From Candidatus Kuenenia stuttgartensis (GTDB lineage Bacteria > Planctomycetota > Planctomycetia > Isosphaerales > Isosphaeraceae): a stretch of DNA of 64,000 bases. The DNA lies in assembly GCA_945865635.1 (NCBI GenBank), contig CAMBEP010000019.1, positions 17,234-81,233 of the forward strand. Reading direction: 5' to 3'. This document shows positions 9,417-18,034 of the stretch, piece by piece. Position numbers and translations under genes: made by a program. Position 1 is the stretch's first letter. Every line of letters begins with the position of its first letter. Below the pieces are notes generated by a model. It searched no databases. It saw nothing but the letters and a program-made list of their open reading frames with translations, and had not been told where the DNA came from.

Positions 9417-9559
9417 TAATCTGCCAGAGGTACTCACTTCTTGTTCCTCCCGGCAATTCCATGTTATGATTCAATCAGGCCAGATCCGAATGCAGAGACC
9501 TACCATTTATCTCCATCACCAACCCACAGCTCCCTTCGCCTTCGAAACAGGCTCTTTCC

Positions 9560-12028
9560 ATGTTCAAGCAATCCATCATTACGTGCCTGATCCTGATCAC
9601 AGCCCAGTGCACCGCTTTATTCGCGCAGAACGGCAAGAGTGAATCCGGAAATACACAGGGAAACGGCGCTGTCGAAGCCTTGTCGATTGCCGAACGAGCG
9701 GATCGAGAAGTCTTTTTTGAAACCAATATCAGGCCGATACTTATCGAAAAATGTGTAAAATGTCATAACGAAAATAAAAAAAGCGGTGGCCTGAAACTTG
9801 TCAGCTATCAAGATCTGCTCGAGGGTGGCGATAACGGCCCTGCCATTTTACCACATGATTCAGTGAAAAGCCTCGTTTCACAGGCAATCGGTCGTACGAC
9901 GCCAGATGTCGCCCCGATGCCTCCGAAAGAACCTTTGACAAAAAATCAGGTCCTCAATCTCAATCGCTGGATCGACGATGGAGCCATTTGGCCTGAAGCC
10001 AGCAAAAAACTTGTGTCCAATCCCAATAATCCCACAACCGATCAGACACACTGGTCGTTTCGCCCCCTACAAAACCAATCCATTCCAGCCGATCCATCAG
10101 GCTGGTCGCGAACGACGATCGACCACTTTGTCGCCTCTGCCTGGAATGGCCTGAAGCCAGCACCTGACGCCGATATTTTAACCCTAGTCAGACGAATGTA
10201 TTACGACCTGACAGGGCTGCCGCCTGATATCAAGGTTGTGGAGCAGATCACATCCGGAAAAAACGCGCAAATCAATCTCGATAAACTGGTGGATGACCTA
10301 TTGGATTCCCCAAGATTTGGCGAGCGGTGGGCACGCCATTGGATGGATGTCGTCCGGTATGCAGATACAGCCGGCGACAATGCAGACTATCCCGTGCCTG
10401 AAGCCCGATTCTATCGCGATTATCTGATTGATTCGTTCAATCAAGACAAACCTTTTGATCAGATGGTTCGAGAACAGATTGCTGGCGATTTATTAGCAAG
10501 GGATCTGGTTAAAAATCAAAGAAAAATGTCAGCCGCGGATCTGAAACGATATCGAGAATTGATCACAGCCACAACTTTCATTGGCCTCTCACGGCGATAT
10601 GCCACTGCACCTTTTGAATTGATGCATTTGACGATTGAGGATACCATTACCACAACAGGCCAGTCGTTTCTGGGCTTGAACCTGCGGTGCGCTCGTTGTC
10701 ATGATCACAAGTACGACCCGATCACCGCACGTGATTATTACGGTCTTTATGGCATTTTCAGCAGCACAACCTATCCATTTGCAGGAAGTGAAGAATTCCA
10801 ATCCAAAAAACTTCCCCGTAGCGGTTTTGTTCCTTTATTGCCACCATCACAGTCAAATGAGCTGATAGAAAAAAACAATCTCAAGATACAGCAGCTCAAA
10901 TCCAAAACAACCGACTTCATCGGACCATTGACACCTGAAATTCTCAAGAAACAAGAGATGGATCGTCTTCTTGTAGAACGATATCGTCGTCTTGGAAACT
11001 TGCCCGACGATCTTGAAACAGCATATGCAATCTCGGATGGCAAGCCCCATGACGAGCCCCTTCAGCGCAAGGGCGAACCAAATCAGCCTGGCGAAGTGGT
11101 TCCGCGATCCGTTCCCAAATTTATTGCAGGAAAATTTGCACATCTGAACCCTGGCAATGAAAGTGGTCGACGCGAACTGGCTCAATGGCTTACTGATCCA
11201 GAAAATCCACTCTTGGCAAGAGTCTATGTCAATCGCCTCTGGCAACATCTTTTTGGAACCGGAATTGTCTCAACACCCAATGATTTCGGCACTCGTGGCC
11301 TTCCTCCAACACATCCGGAGCTGCTTGATTATCTGGCAGATCGATTTGTACAAAAAGGTTGGTCTACCAAAAAACTGATTCGAGAAATTGTCAAATCAAG
11401 AGTTTATCAGCTATCGAGCCTCGACTTTCAAAATCAAACGGAATTGGACCCTGAAAATCAACAACTTTGGCGTCATAGCCGACGGCGTATGGATGCCGAA
11501 TCGATAAGGGACAGTCTATTGGCTATTTCTGGTCAATTGCAACTCGAAAGGCCCGGAACGCATCCATTTCCGCCCATTGAAAACTGGCGATGGAGCCAGC
11601 ACGACCCATTTCGTGAGCGTTATGACTCTCGCCATCGAACCGTGTATCTGATGACTCAGCGATTACAGAAATATCCTTTTTTAGCGCTTTTTGATGGTCC
11701 TGATACCAATACTTCCACAGGCAGACGCACGGATTCAAGTGTCCCTCTGCAATCCTTGCATTTGGCAAACCACCCTTTTTTTCATCAACAGGCCAAAGCC
11801 GTTGCTGATCGGGTCCTAACAAAACATCGCTCTCAAACAGATAATGTGAATACCATTGAATTTCTCTGGAGGATTACATTGGGCCGCAATCCCGACGACA
11901 AAGAATTGCTACTCGCCAAAGATTTTCTCAATTCCGCTCAGGAATTCTCGACAGGTCATTCCAAATCCGCCTTAAGTTTACTGGTGCATTCACTCTTGAT
12001 GAGCAATCCATTCCTCTACATCGATTAA
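9560..12028 (+). CDS. PSD1 and planctomycete cytochrome c domain-containing protein
   Basis: An 822-residue secreted protein with a signal peptide ending near residue 22. Residues 50-140 form a planctomycete cytochrome c domain (PSCyt1) with the heme-binding motif CVKCH (65-69). Residues about 170-380 are a PSCyt2/DUF1549 domain, containing a second CARCH motif (377-381). Residues about 530-790 are the PSD1/DUF1553 domain. Such proteins are almost restricted to Planctomycetota and relatives and are nearly always followed by a DUF1501 gene, as here after 20 bases. They are thought to act in the periplasm or at the surface on polysaccharides or redox partners, but no reaction is established. 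Confidence 0.95.
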   Translation: MFKQSIITCLILITAQCTALFAQNGKSESGNTQGNGAVEALSIAERADREVFFETNIRPILIEKCVKCHNENKKSGGLKLVSYQDLLEGGDNGPAILPHDSVKSLVSQAIGRTTPDVAPMPPKEPLTKNQVLNLNRWIDDGAIWPEASKKLVSNPNNPTTDQTHWSFRPLQNQSIPADPSGWSRTTIDHFVASAWNGLKPAPDADILTLVRRMYYDLTGLPPDIKVVEQITSGKNAQINLDKLVDDLLDSPRFGERWARHWMDVVRYADTAGDNADYPVPEARFYRDYLIDSFNQDKPFDQMVREQIAGDLLARDLVKNQRKMSAADLKRYRELITATTFIGLSRRYATAPFELMHLTIEDTITTTGQSFLGLNLRCARCHDHKYDPITARDYYGLYGIFSSTTYPFAGSEEFQSKKLPRSGFVPLLPPSQSNELIEKNNLKIQQLKSKTTDFIGPLTPEILKKQEMDRLLVERYRRLGNLPDDLETAYAISDGKPHDEPLQRKGEPNQPGEVVPRSVPKFIAGKFAHLNPGNESGRRELAQWLTDPENPLLARVYVNRLWQHLFGTGIVSTPNDFGTRGLPPTHPELLDYLADRFVQKGWSTKKLIREIVKSRVYQLSSLDFQNQTELDPENQQLWRHSRRRMDAESIRDSLLAISGQLQLERPGTHPFPPIENWRWSQHDPFRERYDSRHRTVYLMTQRLQKYPFLALFDGPDTNTSTGRRTDSSVPLQSLHLANHPFFHQQAKAVADRVLTKHRSQTDNVNTIEFLWRITLGRNPDDKELLLAKDFLNSAQEFSTGHSKSALSLLVHSLLMSNPFLYID

Positions 12029-12048
12029 TTAAAACGGGAATCCATTTC

Positions 12049-13452
12049 ATGGCCCTCACAAATTCACATGACCAACCCAACCTGAATCGACGTCAAATCC
12101 TAAGTGGAGCATCTGCTGCTGGACTTTGGCAAATGGCCGCTGCATTGGGAAATGCTCAGATTGTTCTGCCTCAGGCTCGTACCCACCATACTCCCAAGGC
12201 AAAACGATTCCTGATGATCTTTCTAACGGGTGGAATGTCGCACATCGATACGTTCGATCCCAAGCCTGAATTAAAGCGGCTGCATGGTAAATCTTATGAT
12301 GGTTTCAATTTGCGTGGCACGTCGCAACTGCCTTTGTTGCAATCGCCTTATCAGTTTCAACAACATGGCCAGTCTGGAATATATGTTAGCGATCTCTTTA
12401 AGTGTCTTCCACATGTCATTGATGATCTCTGCATTATTCGATCCCTGAAAACAGATATCGTCGAACACTTTCAAGCCACTTTGGCAATGCACACGGGTTC
12501 AAGCACGGTTCCCATGCCCAGTATTGGCTGTTGGCTTTCCTTTGCGTTGGGCACGGAAAACCCAAACCTTCCCGGTTATATCGTTTTTTGCGAAAATCTG
12601 CCTTATGCCGGTGCACAGGTTTTTGATTCCAGTTTTTTACCACCAGAATTCCAAGGTGTTCGAATTGTACCTGGCCCCGAACCGATCGCAAATCTGCAAT
12701 CACCTTCGACAGAAAGTCAGCCAGAAAATATCAGTCTGAAAAATCTGGAACAGAAATTTCTGGATCGACTTAATGAGCATCATGCAATCAAAAGACCAGA
12801 AGACCCTCGTCTGAAAGGGCGAATGAATAACAATCAGGTTGCTCGTGGACTTCAAAAACAGGCTCCGGAAGCGTTGGATCTGAACCAGGAAACGGATCAG
12901 ACCTTAACCAGATATGGACTAAAACGCGGCGATCAGAAATCCTTCTCTGCGCAATGTCTGATGGCTCGTCGACTACTTGAACGAGGTGTTCGCTGTGTCG
13001 AGATTATTGACACGGGGGCCAGTAATAATTGGGACAGTCATGGCAACATGGCAGACCATCGCCCCAAGGCTCTGAGGGTTGATCAGTCCATCACGGCTCT
13101 GCTAAAGGATATCAAGGCCCGAGGCCTTTGGGATGATACACTGATTGCAATTTGTACGGAGTTTGGAAGAACCCCCTGGGGTGACGGTGCAAACTCACCT
13201 GGAAGAAACCATCTTGCAAGCGCTTTTACCTGCATTTTGGCTGGCGGAGGCGTCAAAGGCGGCATGGTTCATGGAACGACTGACGACATTGGCGCCCATG
13301 TGGTGAATGATCTCGTGCATGTTCACGATTACCATGCAACAATCCTCCATCTCATGGGTCTGGATCACAAAAAATTGACATATCGCTATGCAGGGCGTGA
13401 TTTCAGGCTAACCGATGTGGCAGGAAATGTTGTTCAACCGATTCTGGCCTGA
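12049..13452 (+). CDS. DUF1501 domain-containing protein
   Basis: A 467-residue protein with a twin-arginine-like leader (NRRQILSGASAAG) followed by the DUF1501 signature FLTGGMSHIDTFDPKPEL. DUF1501 belongs to the alkaline phosphatase/sulfatase-like fold group. Later motifs typical of the family include the ARRLLERGVRCVEI helix and the TEFGRTP stretch. It follows the PSD1 gene by 20 bases and is surely cotranscribed; this gene pair is a hallmark of planctomycetes. The function is unknown, with proposals centring on export and modification of sulfated glycans. A minus-strand operon converges on it and ends at 13475. Confidence 0.95.
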   Translation: MALTNSHDQPNLNRRQILSGASAAGLWQMAAALGNAQIVLPQARTHHTPKAKRFLMIFLTGGMSHIDTFDPKPELKRLHGKSYDGFNLRGTSQLPLLQSPYQFQQHGQSGIYVSDLFKCLPHVIDDLCIIRSLKTDIVEHFQATLAMHTGSSTVPMPSIGCWLSFALGTENPNLPGYIVFCENLPYAGAQVFDSSFLPPEFQGVRIVPGPEPIANLQSPSTESQPENISLKNLEQKFLDRLNEHHAIKRPEDPRLKGRMNNNQVARGLQKQAPEALDLNQETDQTLTRYGLKRGDQKSFSAQCLMARRLLERGVRCVEIIDTGASNNWDSHGNMADHRPKALRVDQSITALLKDIKARGLWDDTLIAICTEFGRTPWGDGANSPGRNHLASAFTCILAGGGVKGGMVHGTTDDIGAHVVNDLVHVHDYHATILHLMGLDHKKLTYRYAGRDFRLTDVAGNVVQPILA

Positions 13453-13474
13453 TTGTATTTGTCAGGAATACGGT

Positions 13475-14089
13475 TTAATCAAACATTCTCCACAGATACC
13501 ATGATGCAATCGATCGATAAGGCTTCCATGGGTGTGTCAAGCGTTCGCAGTCAGAAGGTTTAGGATGTTCTGCCAATTCAAAATGCTGCTTCAACCCTTC
13601 TTTGATACCAAGGTCGGCCACCGGTAAAATGTCTGGTCGATTCAAGGAGAAGATCAAAAACATTTCCGCAGTCCAGCGACCGATCCCTTTGACTTCCATC
13701 AGGATTTTAATAATGTCGTCATCATTAAGTTGATGAATCTGTGATAAATCCAGTTCTCCACTTCCAACCATATCCAAAAGACTCAATAAATAATTGCGTT
13801 TCTGCTGCGATACGCCACAAGACTGAAGAAAAGAGCTATCCAATCGACCAATGGAAACTGGTGTCCATGGGTCAGGAATCACAGTCGCAATACGGTCAAA
13901 TATGGTTTTGGCTGACTTCGACGATATTTGTTGTGAAATAATGGCTTGCACCAATGTTTTCAAATAATCCTCTGAAGGTCTCAATTGGCATGGTCCAACT
14001 TTGTCAATCAGCATGGATAACTTTGGGTCAGACATCTTTAAATGGTCAATGGCATTAGACCAAATTGTTTGTTGCTTTTTTTGAGGCAT
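13475..14089 (-). CDS. DNA-3-methyladenine glycosylase, AlkA/HhH-GPD family
   Basis: A 204-residue cytosolic base-excision repair enzyme that removes alkylated purines from DNA. The helix-hairpin-helix element VKGIGRWTAEMFL lies at 133-145. The catalytic Asp of the HhH-GPD family is Asp159 in PVADLGI. The N-terminal half carries the conserved QAIISQQIS segment. There is no iron-sulfur cluster motif at the C-terminus, which fits AlkA rather than Nth/MutY. It is the last gene of a five-gene minus-strand run and starts only 4 bases after the stop of the NHL-repeat gene. A DNA repair gene at the end of a sulfatase operon is odd; the pairing may only reflect shared transcription. Confidence 0.92.
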   Translation of the reverse strand: MPQKKQQTIWSNAIDHLKMSDPKLSMLIDKVGPCQLRPSEDYLKTLVQAIISQQISSKSAKTIFDRIATVIPDPWTPVSIGRLDSSFLQSCGVSQQKRNYLLSLLDMVGSGELDLSQIHQLNDDDIIKILMEVKGIGRWTAEMFLIFSLNRPDILPVADLGIKEGLKQHFELAEHPKPSDCERLTHPWKPYRSIASWYLWRMFD

Positions 14090-14093
14090 CGGC

Positions 14094-15179
14094 TTATTTC
14101 TCGATTTTCAGGATGCGATGATTATAGCTGTCGGTAATGATGATTTGCCCATTCGGCAATTCAAAGAGACCATGAGGTCGATTCAATTGTGCTTTTGTAG
14201 GTGGTCCATTCAAGCCTCCTGTTCCAGCGATTCCAGTACCTGCAAGAATTTCGACGCGATCTGCTCTTGGGTCATAACGTAGGACCTGGTGGTTTTCGGC
14301 ATCGGCTATTAAAACACGATTATTACGGTCTATTTGAATGTGTTTAGGGCCATTCATTTCAAAACTGAGGGCAGGGCCAGATTCTTGGGTACGCCCCTTC
14401 TTGCCTGATTCATTGACGACCGTTCGAATTTTGCCATCAGAATTGACAACCCGCAAGGCATTTCCGCCTCGCTCCAGAATATAAAGGTTGCCAGCACGGT
14501 CTACGACAACAGCTCGGGGATCAATCAGTGGCTCTTGAATTGCAATACCGCCATTGACTGGCTTTCCACGCTTTCCATTTCCAGCAGCGCGACGTATCAT
14601 ACCGGTTTCTAAATCCAAAACCCTTATACAATAGTTGTGAAGGTCTGCCATATACAAGTGCCGGCCTTCAGGATCTAGTGCCACACAATAAATGCCACCC
14701 AAACTGGCTTTCATGGCATCATTACCATCGCCTGAAAAGCCTTTTAGGCCTGTACCTGCAATGGTAGAGACAGTTTTTGTTGCGGCTTGATACTTTCTAA
14801 TGACACAATTCCATGTGTCAGCAATATAAATGTCACCAGTTACCGGATGAATTGCAATGTTATGGATCCCATCAAATCTGGCATCCAATGCATTCTGGTT
14901 ACCCCCAACGGGCTTGCCCTTCGTTCCAGTTCCGGCCAGTACAGTCACTTTGCCGGAGCTCTCCAGGCGAAGTATCCGTTGACCTTCCTCCATTTCTGCA
15001 ATGATCAGCCCGCCCTGTGGATCGGCCTCCGTATAAAACGGCTCTTTTAATTTGACGGATCGAGCATCGCATGGTGGCTCAGAAGAGCCACCACCTGCCA
15101 CAAGCACGAGTTGATCCGCCTGAATCGTAGGGATTCCCATGATACTGATTATGGCGAATATTCTGAATATCTGAGACAT
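14094..15179 (-). CDS. Secreted NHL-repeat protein
   Basis: The ATG at 15179 is preferred; a GTG six bases upstream is the alternative. A signal peptide (about 1-22) is followed by at least five NHL-type beta-propeller repeats, each with the pattern of hydrophobic strand, asparagine/aspartate turn and the IADTWN, MADLHN, IADAENH or ITDSYNH ends. Residues about 45-360 would form a six-bladed propeller. NHL proteins bind ligands or act as lactonases and lyases, but no catalytic set is evident here. It begins 12 bases after the stop of a sulfatase gene and is followed after 4 bases by the glycosylase gene, so it belongs to the sulfatase operon. Confidence 0.88.
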   Translation of the reverse strand: MSQIFRIFAIISIMGIPTIQADQLVLVAGGGSSEPPCDARSVKLKEPFYTEADPQGGLIIAEMEEGQRILRLESSGKVTVLAGTGTKGKPVGGNQNALDARFDGIHNIAIHPVTGDIYIADTWNCVIRKYQAATKTVSTIAGTGLKGFSGDGNDAMKASLGGIYCVALDPEGRHLYMADLHNYCIRVLDLETGMIRRAAGNGKRGKPVNGGIAIQEPLIDPRAVVVDRAGNLYILERGGNALRVVNSDGKIRTVVNESGKKGRTQESGPALSFEMNGPKHIQIDRNNRVLIADAENHQVLRYDPRADRVEILAGTGIAGTGGLNGPPTKAQLNRPHGLFELPNGQIIITDSYNHRILKIEK

Positions 15180-15191
15180 TTTCACTTTCTC

Positions 15192-16556
15192 TTATTTGGA
15201 TGACTGCCAAGGGATTTGGCCGCCCCGCTGGATATGAAGTTGCAATCGGTCGATCAATTCCCGTTTTTTCACAGCGTGTGAATTCGATAAATCTTTGGTT
15301 TCAAACGGATCGTTATCGAGATTAAACAGATGGGCATTTTCAAAAGGTGTATTTAAGACAAGTTTCCATTCGCCTGCACGAATGGCTTCTATCGTCTTAC
15401 CTGCATAGAGTGGCCCACCTTCCCGCCTGACAAAATATAATTCGCGGTTCGGGAGCGAACCAATATTGGAGGGATGAAAAAGTGATGGAACCAAGCTCTG
15501 GCCTTGAAAACTATGCTTGGTTAAATCGCCACCACACAACTGTAGCAATGTGGGGAACCAGTCAAAAGTCGCAGCGGGCAACTGGGTTTGTAATCCTGAT
15601 GGTATATGATCAGGCCATTGTGCGCCACAGACGACTCGGAGGCCGCCCTCAAAGGTTTGGCCCTTTGTTCCGCGCCATGGTCCATTGTCGGCAGAATGAC
15701 TGATTTGTCCGCCATTATCGGATGTGAATACAATCAGAGTTTTCTTATTGATCCCCGAACGTTTTACGGATTCGATGACTTGGCCTATTCCGTTATCCAT
15801 TTGTTCGATGAGGGCGACTAGAGAAGCACGTTTTTGAGATAATTCAGGACGGTTTTTACGCACACTCTCCAACCACTGCTCTCCTGGCTCGATCGGGTCG
15901 TGTGGAGCATTATAGGCTAGATAAAGGAAGAATGGCTTATCAGATTTCGTTAAATATTCTACTTCATCCAAAGCCCATGAGGTGAATAAGTCGGTTGCAT
16001 GCCCTTTGGGTTGTATTTCCTGAAGGTTGTGACGCATCCAATTCTTGCCACCTCTCAGATGCGTCAGGTAATCATCCATCATATCGCCCAGAAAGCCATG
16101 AAATCTCTCAAAACCACGATGATTTGGCAAGTTGGGAGTATCGTATCCTAAATGCCATTTGCCAATCATAGAGGTTTGATAGCCGAGTTTTTTCAATTCA
16201 GCAGGTAATAGGGAAACGTCAGGTCTGAGATAGCCCCAACTCTCTTTTGCGTTTTGGCGTAATACGCCTGGGACACCAGCCATGTCAGGATATAGGCCTG
16301 TCATGAGTGCTGCCCGGGTTGGCGAACAGACGGGTGAATTGGCATAGAAATTTGTGAATGAAACGCCCTGGCGAAATATGCTGTCGATATTGGGAGTTTC
16401 AACACCATTCAGGTGTTTGCCATAAAACGAAATGTCATGACGGCCAAGATCGTCTGCCATGATAAAAATGATATTCGGGCGATCATCCGCCATGAGCGAG
16501 CAAGTCATGGCGACGTAAGCGACCATTAGTTTCCAGGGAAATCTGTAGATCATCAT
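15192..16556 (-). CDS. Secreted type I sulfatase (third gene of operon)
   Basis: A 454-residue sulfatase with a signal peptide ending near residue 23. The metal-binding aspartates lie in IMADDLG (Asp35, Asp36). The formylglycine site is CSPTR (Cys77-Arg81) followed by AALMTG. The conserved GKWHLG and DNG motifs follow. Such enzymes hydrolyse sulfate esters from sugars in the periplasm or outside after oxidation of the Cys to formylglycine. The start codon overlaps the stop of the preceding sulfatase gene by 4 bases (ATGA), indicating translational coupling. The substrate cannot be read from the sequence. Confidence 0.95.
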   Translation of the reverse strand: MMIYRFPWKLMVAYVAMTCSLMADDRPNIIFIMADDLGRHDISFYGKHLNGVETPNIDSIFRQGVSFTNFYANSPVCSPTRAALMTGLYPDMAGVPGVLRQNAKESWGYLRPDVSLLPAELKKLGYQTSMIGKWHLGYDTPNLPNHRGFERFHGFLGDMMDDYLTHLRGGKNWMRHNLQEIQPKGHATDLFTSWALDEVEYLTKSDKPFFLYLAYNAPHDPIEPGEQWLESVRKNRPELSQKRASLVALIEQMDNGIGQVIESVKRSGINKKTLIVFTSDNGGQISHSADNGPWRGTKGQTFEGGLRVVCGAQWPDHIPSGLQTQLPAATFDWFPTLLQLCGGDLTKHSFQGQSLVPSLFHPSNIGSLPNRELYFVRREGGPLYAGKTIEAIRAGEWKLVLNTPFENAHLFNLDNDPFETKDLSNSHAVKKRELIDRLQLHIQRGGQIPWQSSK

Positions 16557-18034
16557 TTTTGTTTCACCTGATAATCAGGATTCTTTCTTGGTTCTTTGGC
16601 CTTGACATCATGTTTCCATTCCTGAAGGCGCAATTTCAATTCCATTGCCAGATCCAATTCCGCATGAACAATATTGCTTGTTTCATAAGGATCTCTGATT
16701 AAGTCATAGAGTTCCGTTTTCTGGTCTTCAGCGTAATGAAGCAATTTGTAGTTTTTGTGAATGATACAAGAAACAGGTTCAGTGGTCTCATAATAGTGGG
16801 GATAATGAAAATAAAGTGGCCGATCTGGCCACTCAGCTTCGGCTGAGCTGATCATAGGTAAGAGATTGATTCCATCATGGTGGTCTTTGGGTTCCTTTTC
16901 TTGATATCCAGCGATATTCAAGAGTGTATGATGCAAGTCGGTTGTAACAACACGCTGATTCATGATACAGCCTGATTTGGGTGCAAAAGGTAATTTCATC
17001 AATAATGGAACGCGAATGCCACCTTCATAAAGAGAGCCTTTGCCACTTCTTAAAGGGTTATTTGTAGTCACTATTTTATTTCGACCTTTGGTGTCGCCGA
17101 GGTAGCCGCCGTTGTCGGATGTAAACAGGATCATGGTCTGATCAAACTTGCTGTTTTTCTTGAGATGTTCAAAAATCCGGCCAATGTTTGTGTCAAGGTT
17201 TTCAATCATGGCAGCATAAGTTGGGTTTTGATGATTGTATTCAGGTCGAATTTTCTGTCGATATTTTTCAGTCAATAATTCTGGGGCTTCAATCGGTGTA
17301 TGGGGTGCATAATGGGCAAGGTATAGGAAAAATGGCTGATCATTGGCCTGATCGATTACTTCTAAGGCTTTGTTTGTCAGTTGATCGGTCAAGTAATCGC
17401 CGGTCTTGCCAAAAGTTAATCCAGGAATATAGCGATACTCACCACCAAAACGCTTGTCATTTTTAAATGGCCAGAAAAAAGTGGCAGGTGCTCCCCAGCG
17501 GGTACCACCAATATTGATATCGAAACCTTGGGTTTCAGGAGCTTGATCGGTATCGCCCAAATGCCATTTCCCGATTGATGCAGTCCGATAGCCAATGGAA
17601 CTTAGTTTTTCGGCAAGGGTCTGATATTTTAGAGGTAGATGATCAAGCGATTCACCGGGAATCAATTTCTGAAGGTTGTCAGGCTTTCGAGCGCCTTCGG
17701 ACCAGATTGTGATTCCTAGACGTGCGGGATGTAGTCCAGTCATTAGGGCGGCGCGGGTCGGCGAGCATACAGGCGATGCGGAATAGGCGTTTGTAAACCG
17801 GATGGAATTGTGGGCGAATTGGTCAAGAATGGGCGTTTCATGGAGATCGGCGCCATAGCAGCCGAGGTCAGACCATCCAAGATCGTCGGCAATAATGACC
17901 AGGATATTGGGCTTTACGATGGATTTGGCTTGTATCTTCTGGAGGTTATTGAATGCAGAGACGAAAATGCAGATTTGTAGAAAAAGCATTCGTAGAGTTG
18001 CAGGACGCATTGAATCATTATAGACAACTCTCAT
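16553..18034 (-). CDS. Secreted type I sulfatase (second gene of operon)
   Basis: A 493-residue sulfatase. The N-terminus has a hydrophobic export segment around residues 15-30. Metal ligands lie in IIADDLGWSDLGCYG (Asp50, Asp51), and the formylglycine motif is CSPTR at 90-94 within PVCSPTRAALMTGLHPARLG, a form common in arylsulfatase A-like enzymes. GKWHLGD and TSDNGG are present. It overlaps both neighbours by 4 bases: its ATG lies over the TGA of the first sulfatase, and its TGA overlaps the ATG of the third. This strict coupling suggests equimolar production of three enzymes acting on one polysaccharide. This is inference. Confidence 0.95.
   Translation of the reverse strand: MRVVYNDSMRPATLRMLFLQICIFVSAFNNLQKIQAKSIVKPNILVIIADDLGWSDLGCYGADLHETPILDQFAHNSIRFTNAYSASPVCSPTRAALMTGLHPARLGITIWSEGARKPDNLQKLIPGESLDHLPLKYQTLAEKLSSIGYRTASIGKWHLGDTDQAPETQGFDINIGGTRWGAPATFFWPFKNDKRFGGEYRYIPGLTFGKTGDYLTDQLTNKALEVIDQANDQPFFLYLAHYAPHTPIEAPELLTEKYRQKIRPEYNHQNPTYAAMIENLDTNIGRIFEHLKKNSKFDQTMILFTSDNGGYLGDTKGRNKIVTTNNPLRSGKGSLYEGGIRVPLLMKLPFAPKSGCIMNQRVVTTDLHHTLLNIAGYQEKEPKDHHDGINLLPMISSAEAEWPDRPLYFHYPHYYETTEPVSCIIHKNYKLLHYAEDQKTELYDLIRDPYETSNIVHAELDLAMELKLRLQEWKHDVKAKEPRKNPDYQVKQK

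Noticed and set aside
9145..9474. Overlapping open frames of 109 and 82 codons on both strands
   Set aside because: They fall in the palindromic element, which makes both strands look alike; Gly/Pro/Arg-rich translations without a ribosome-binding site.
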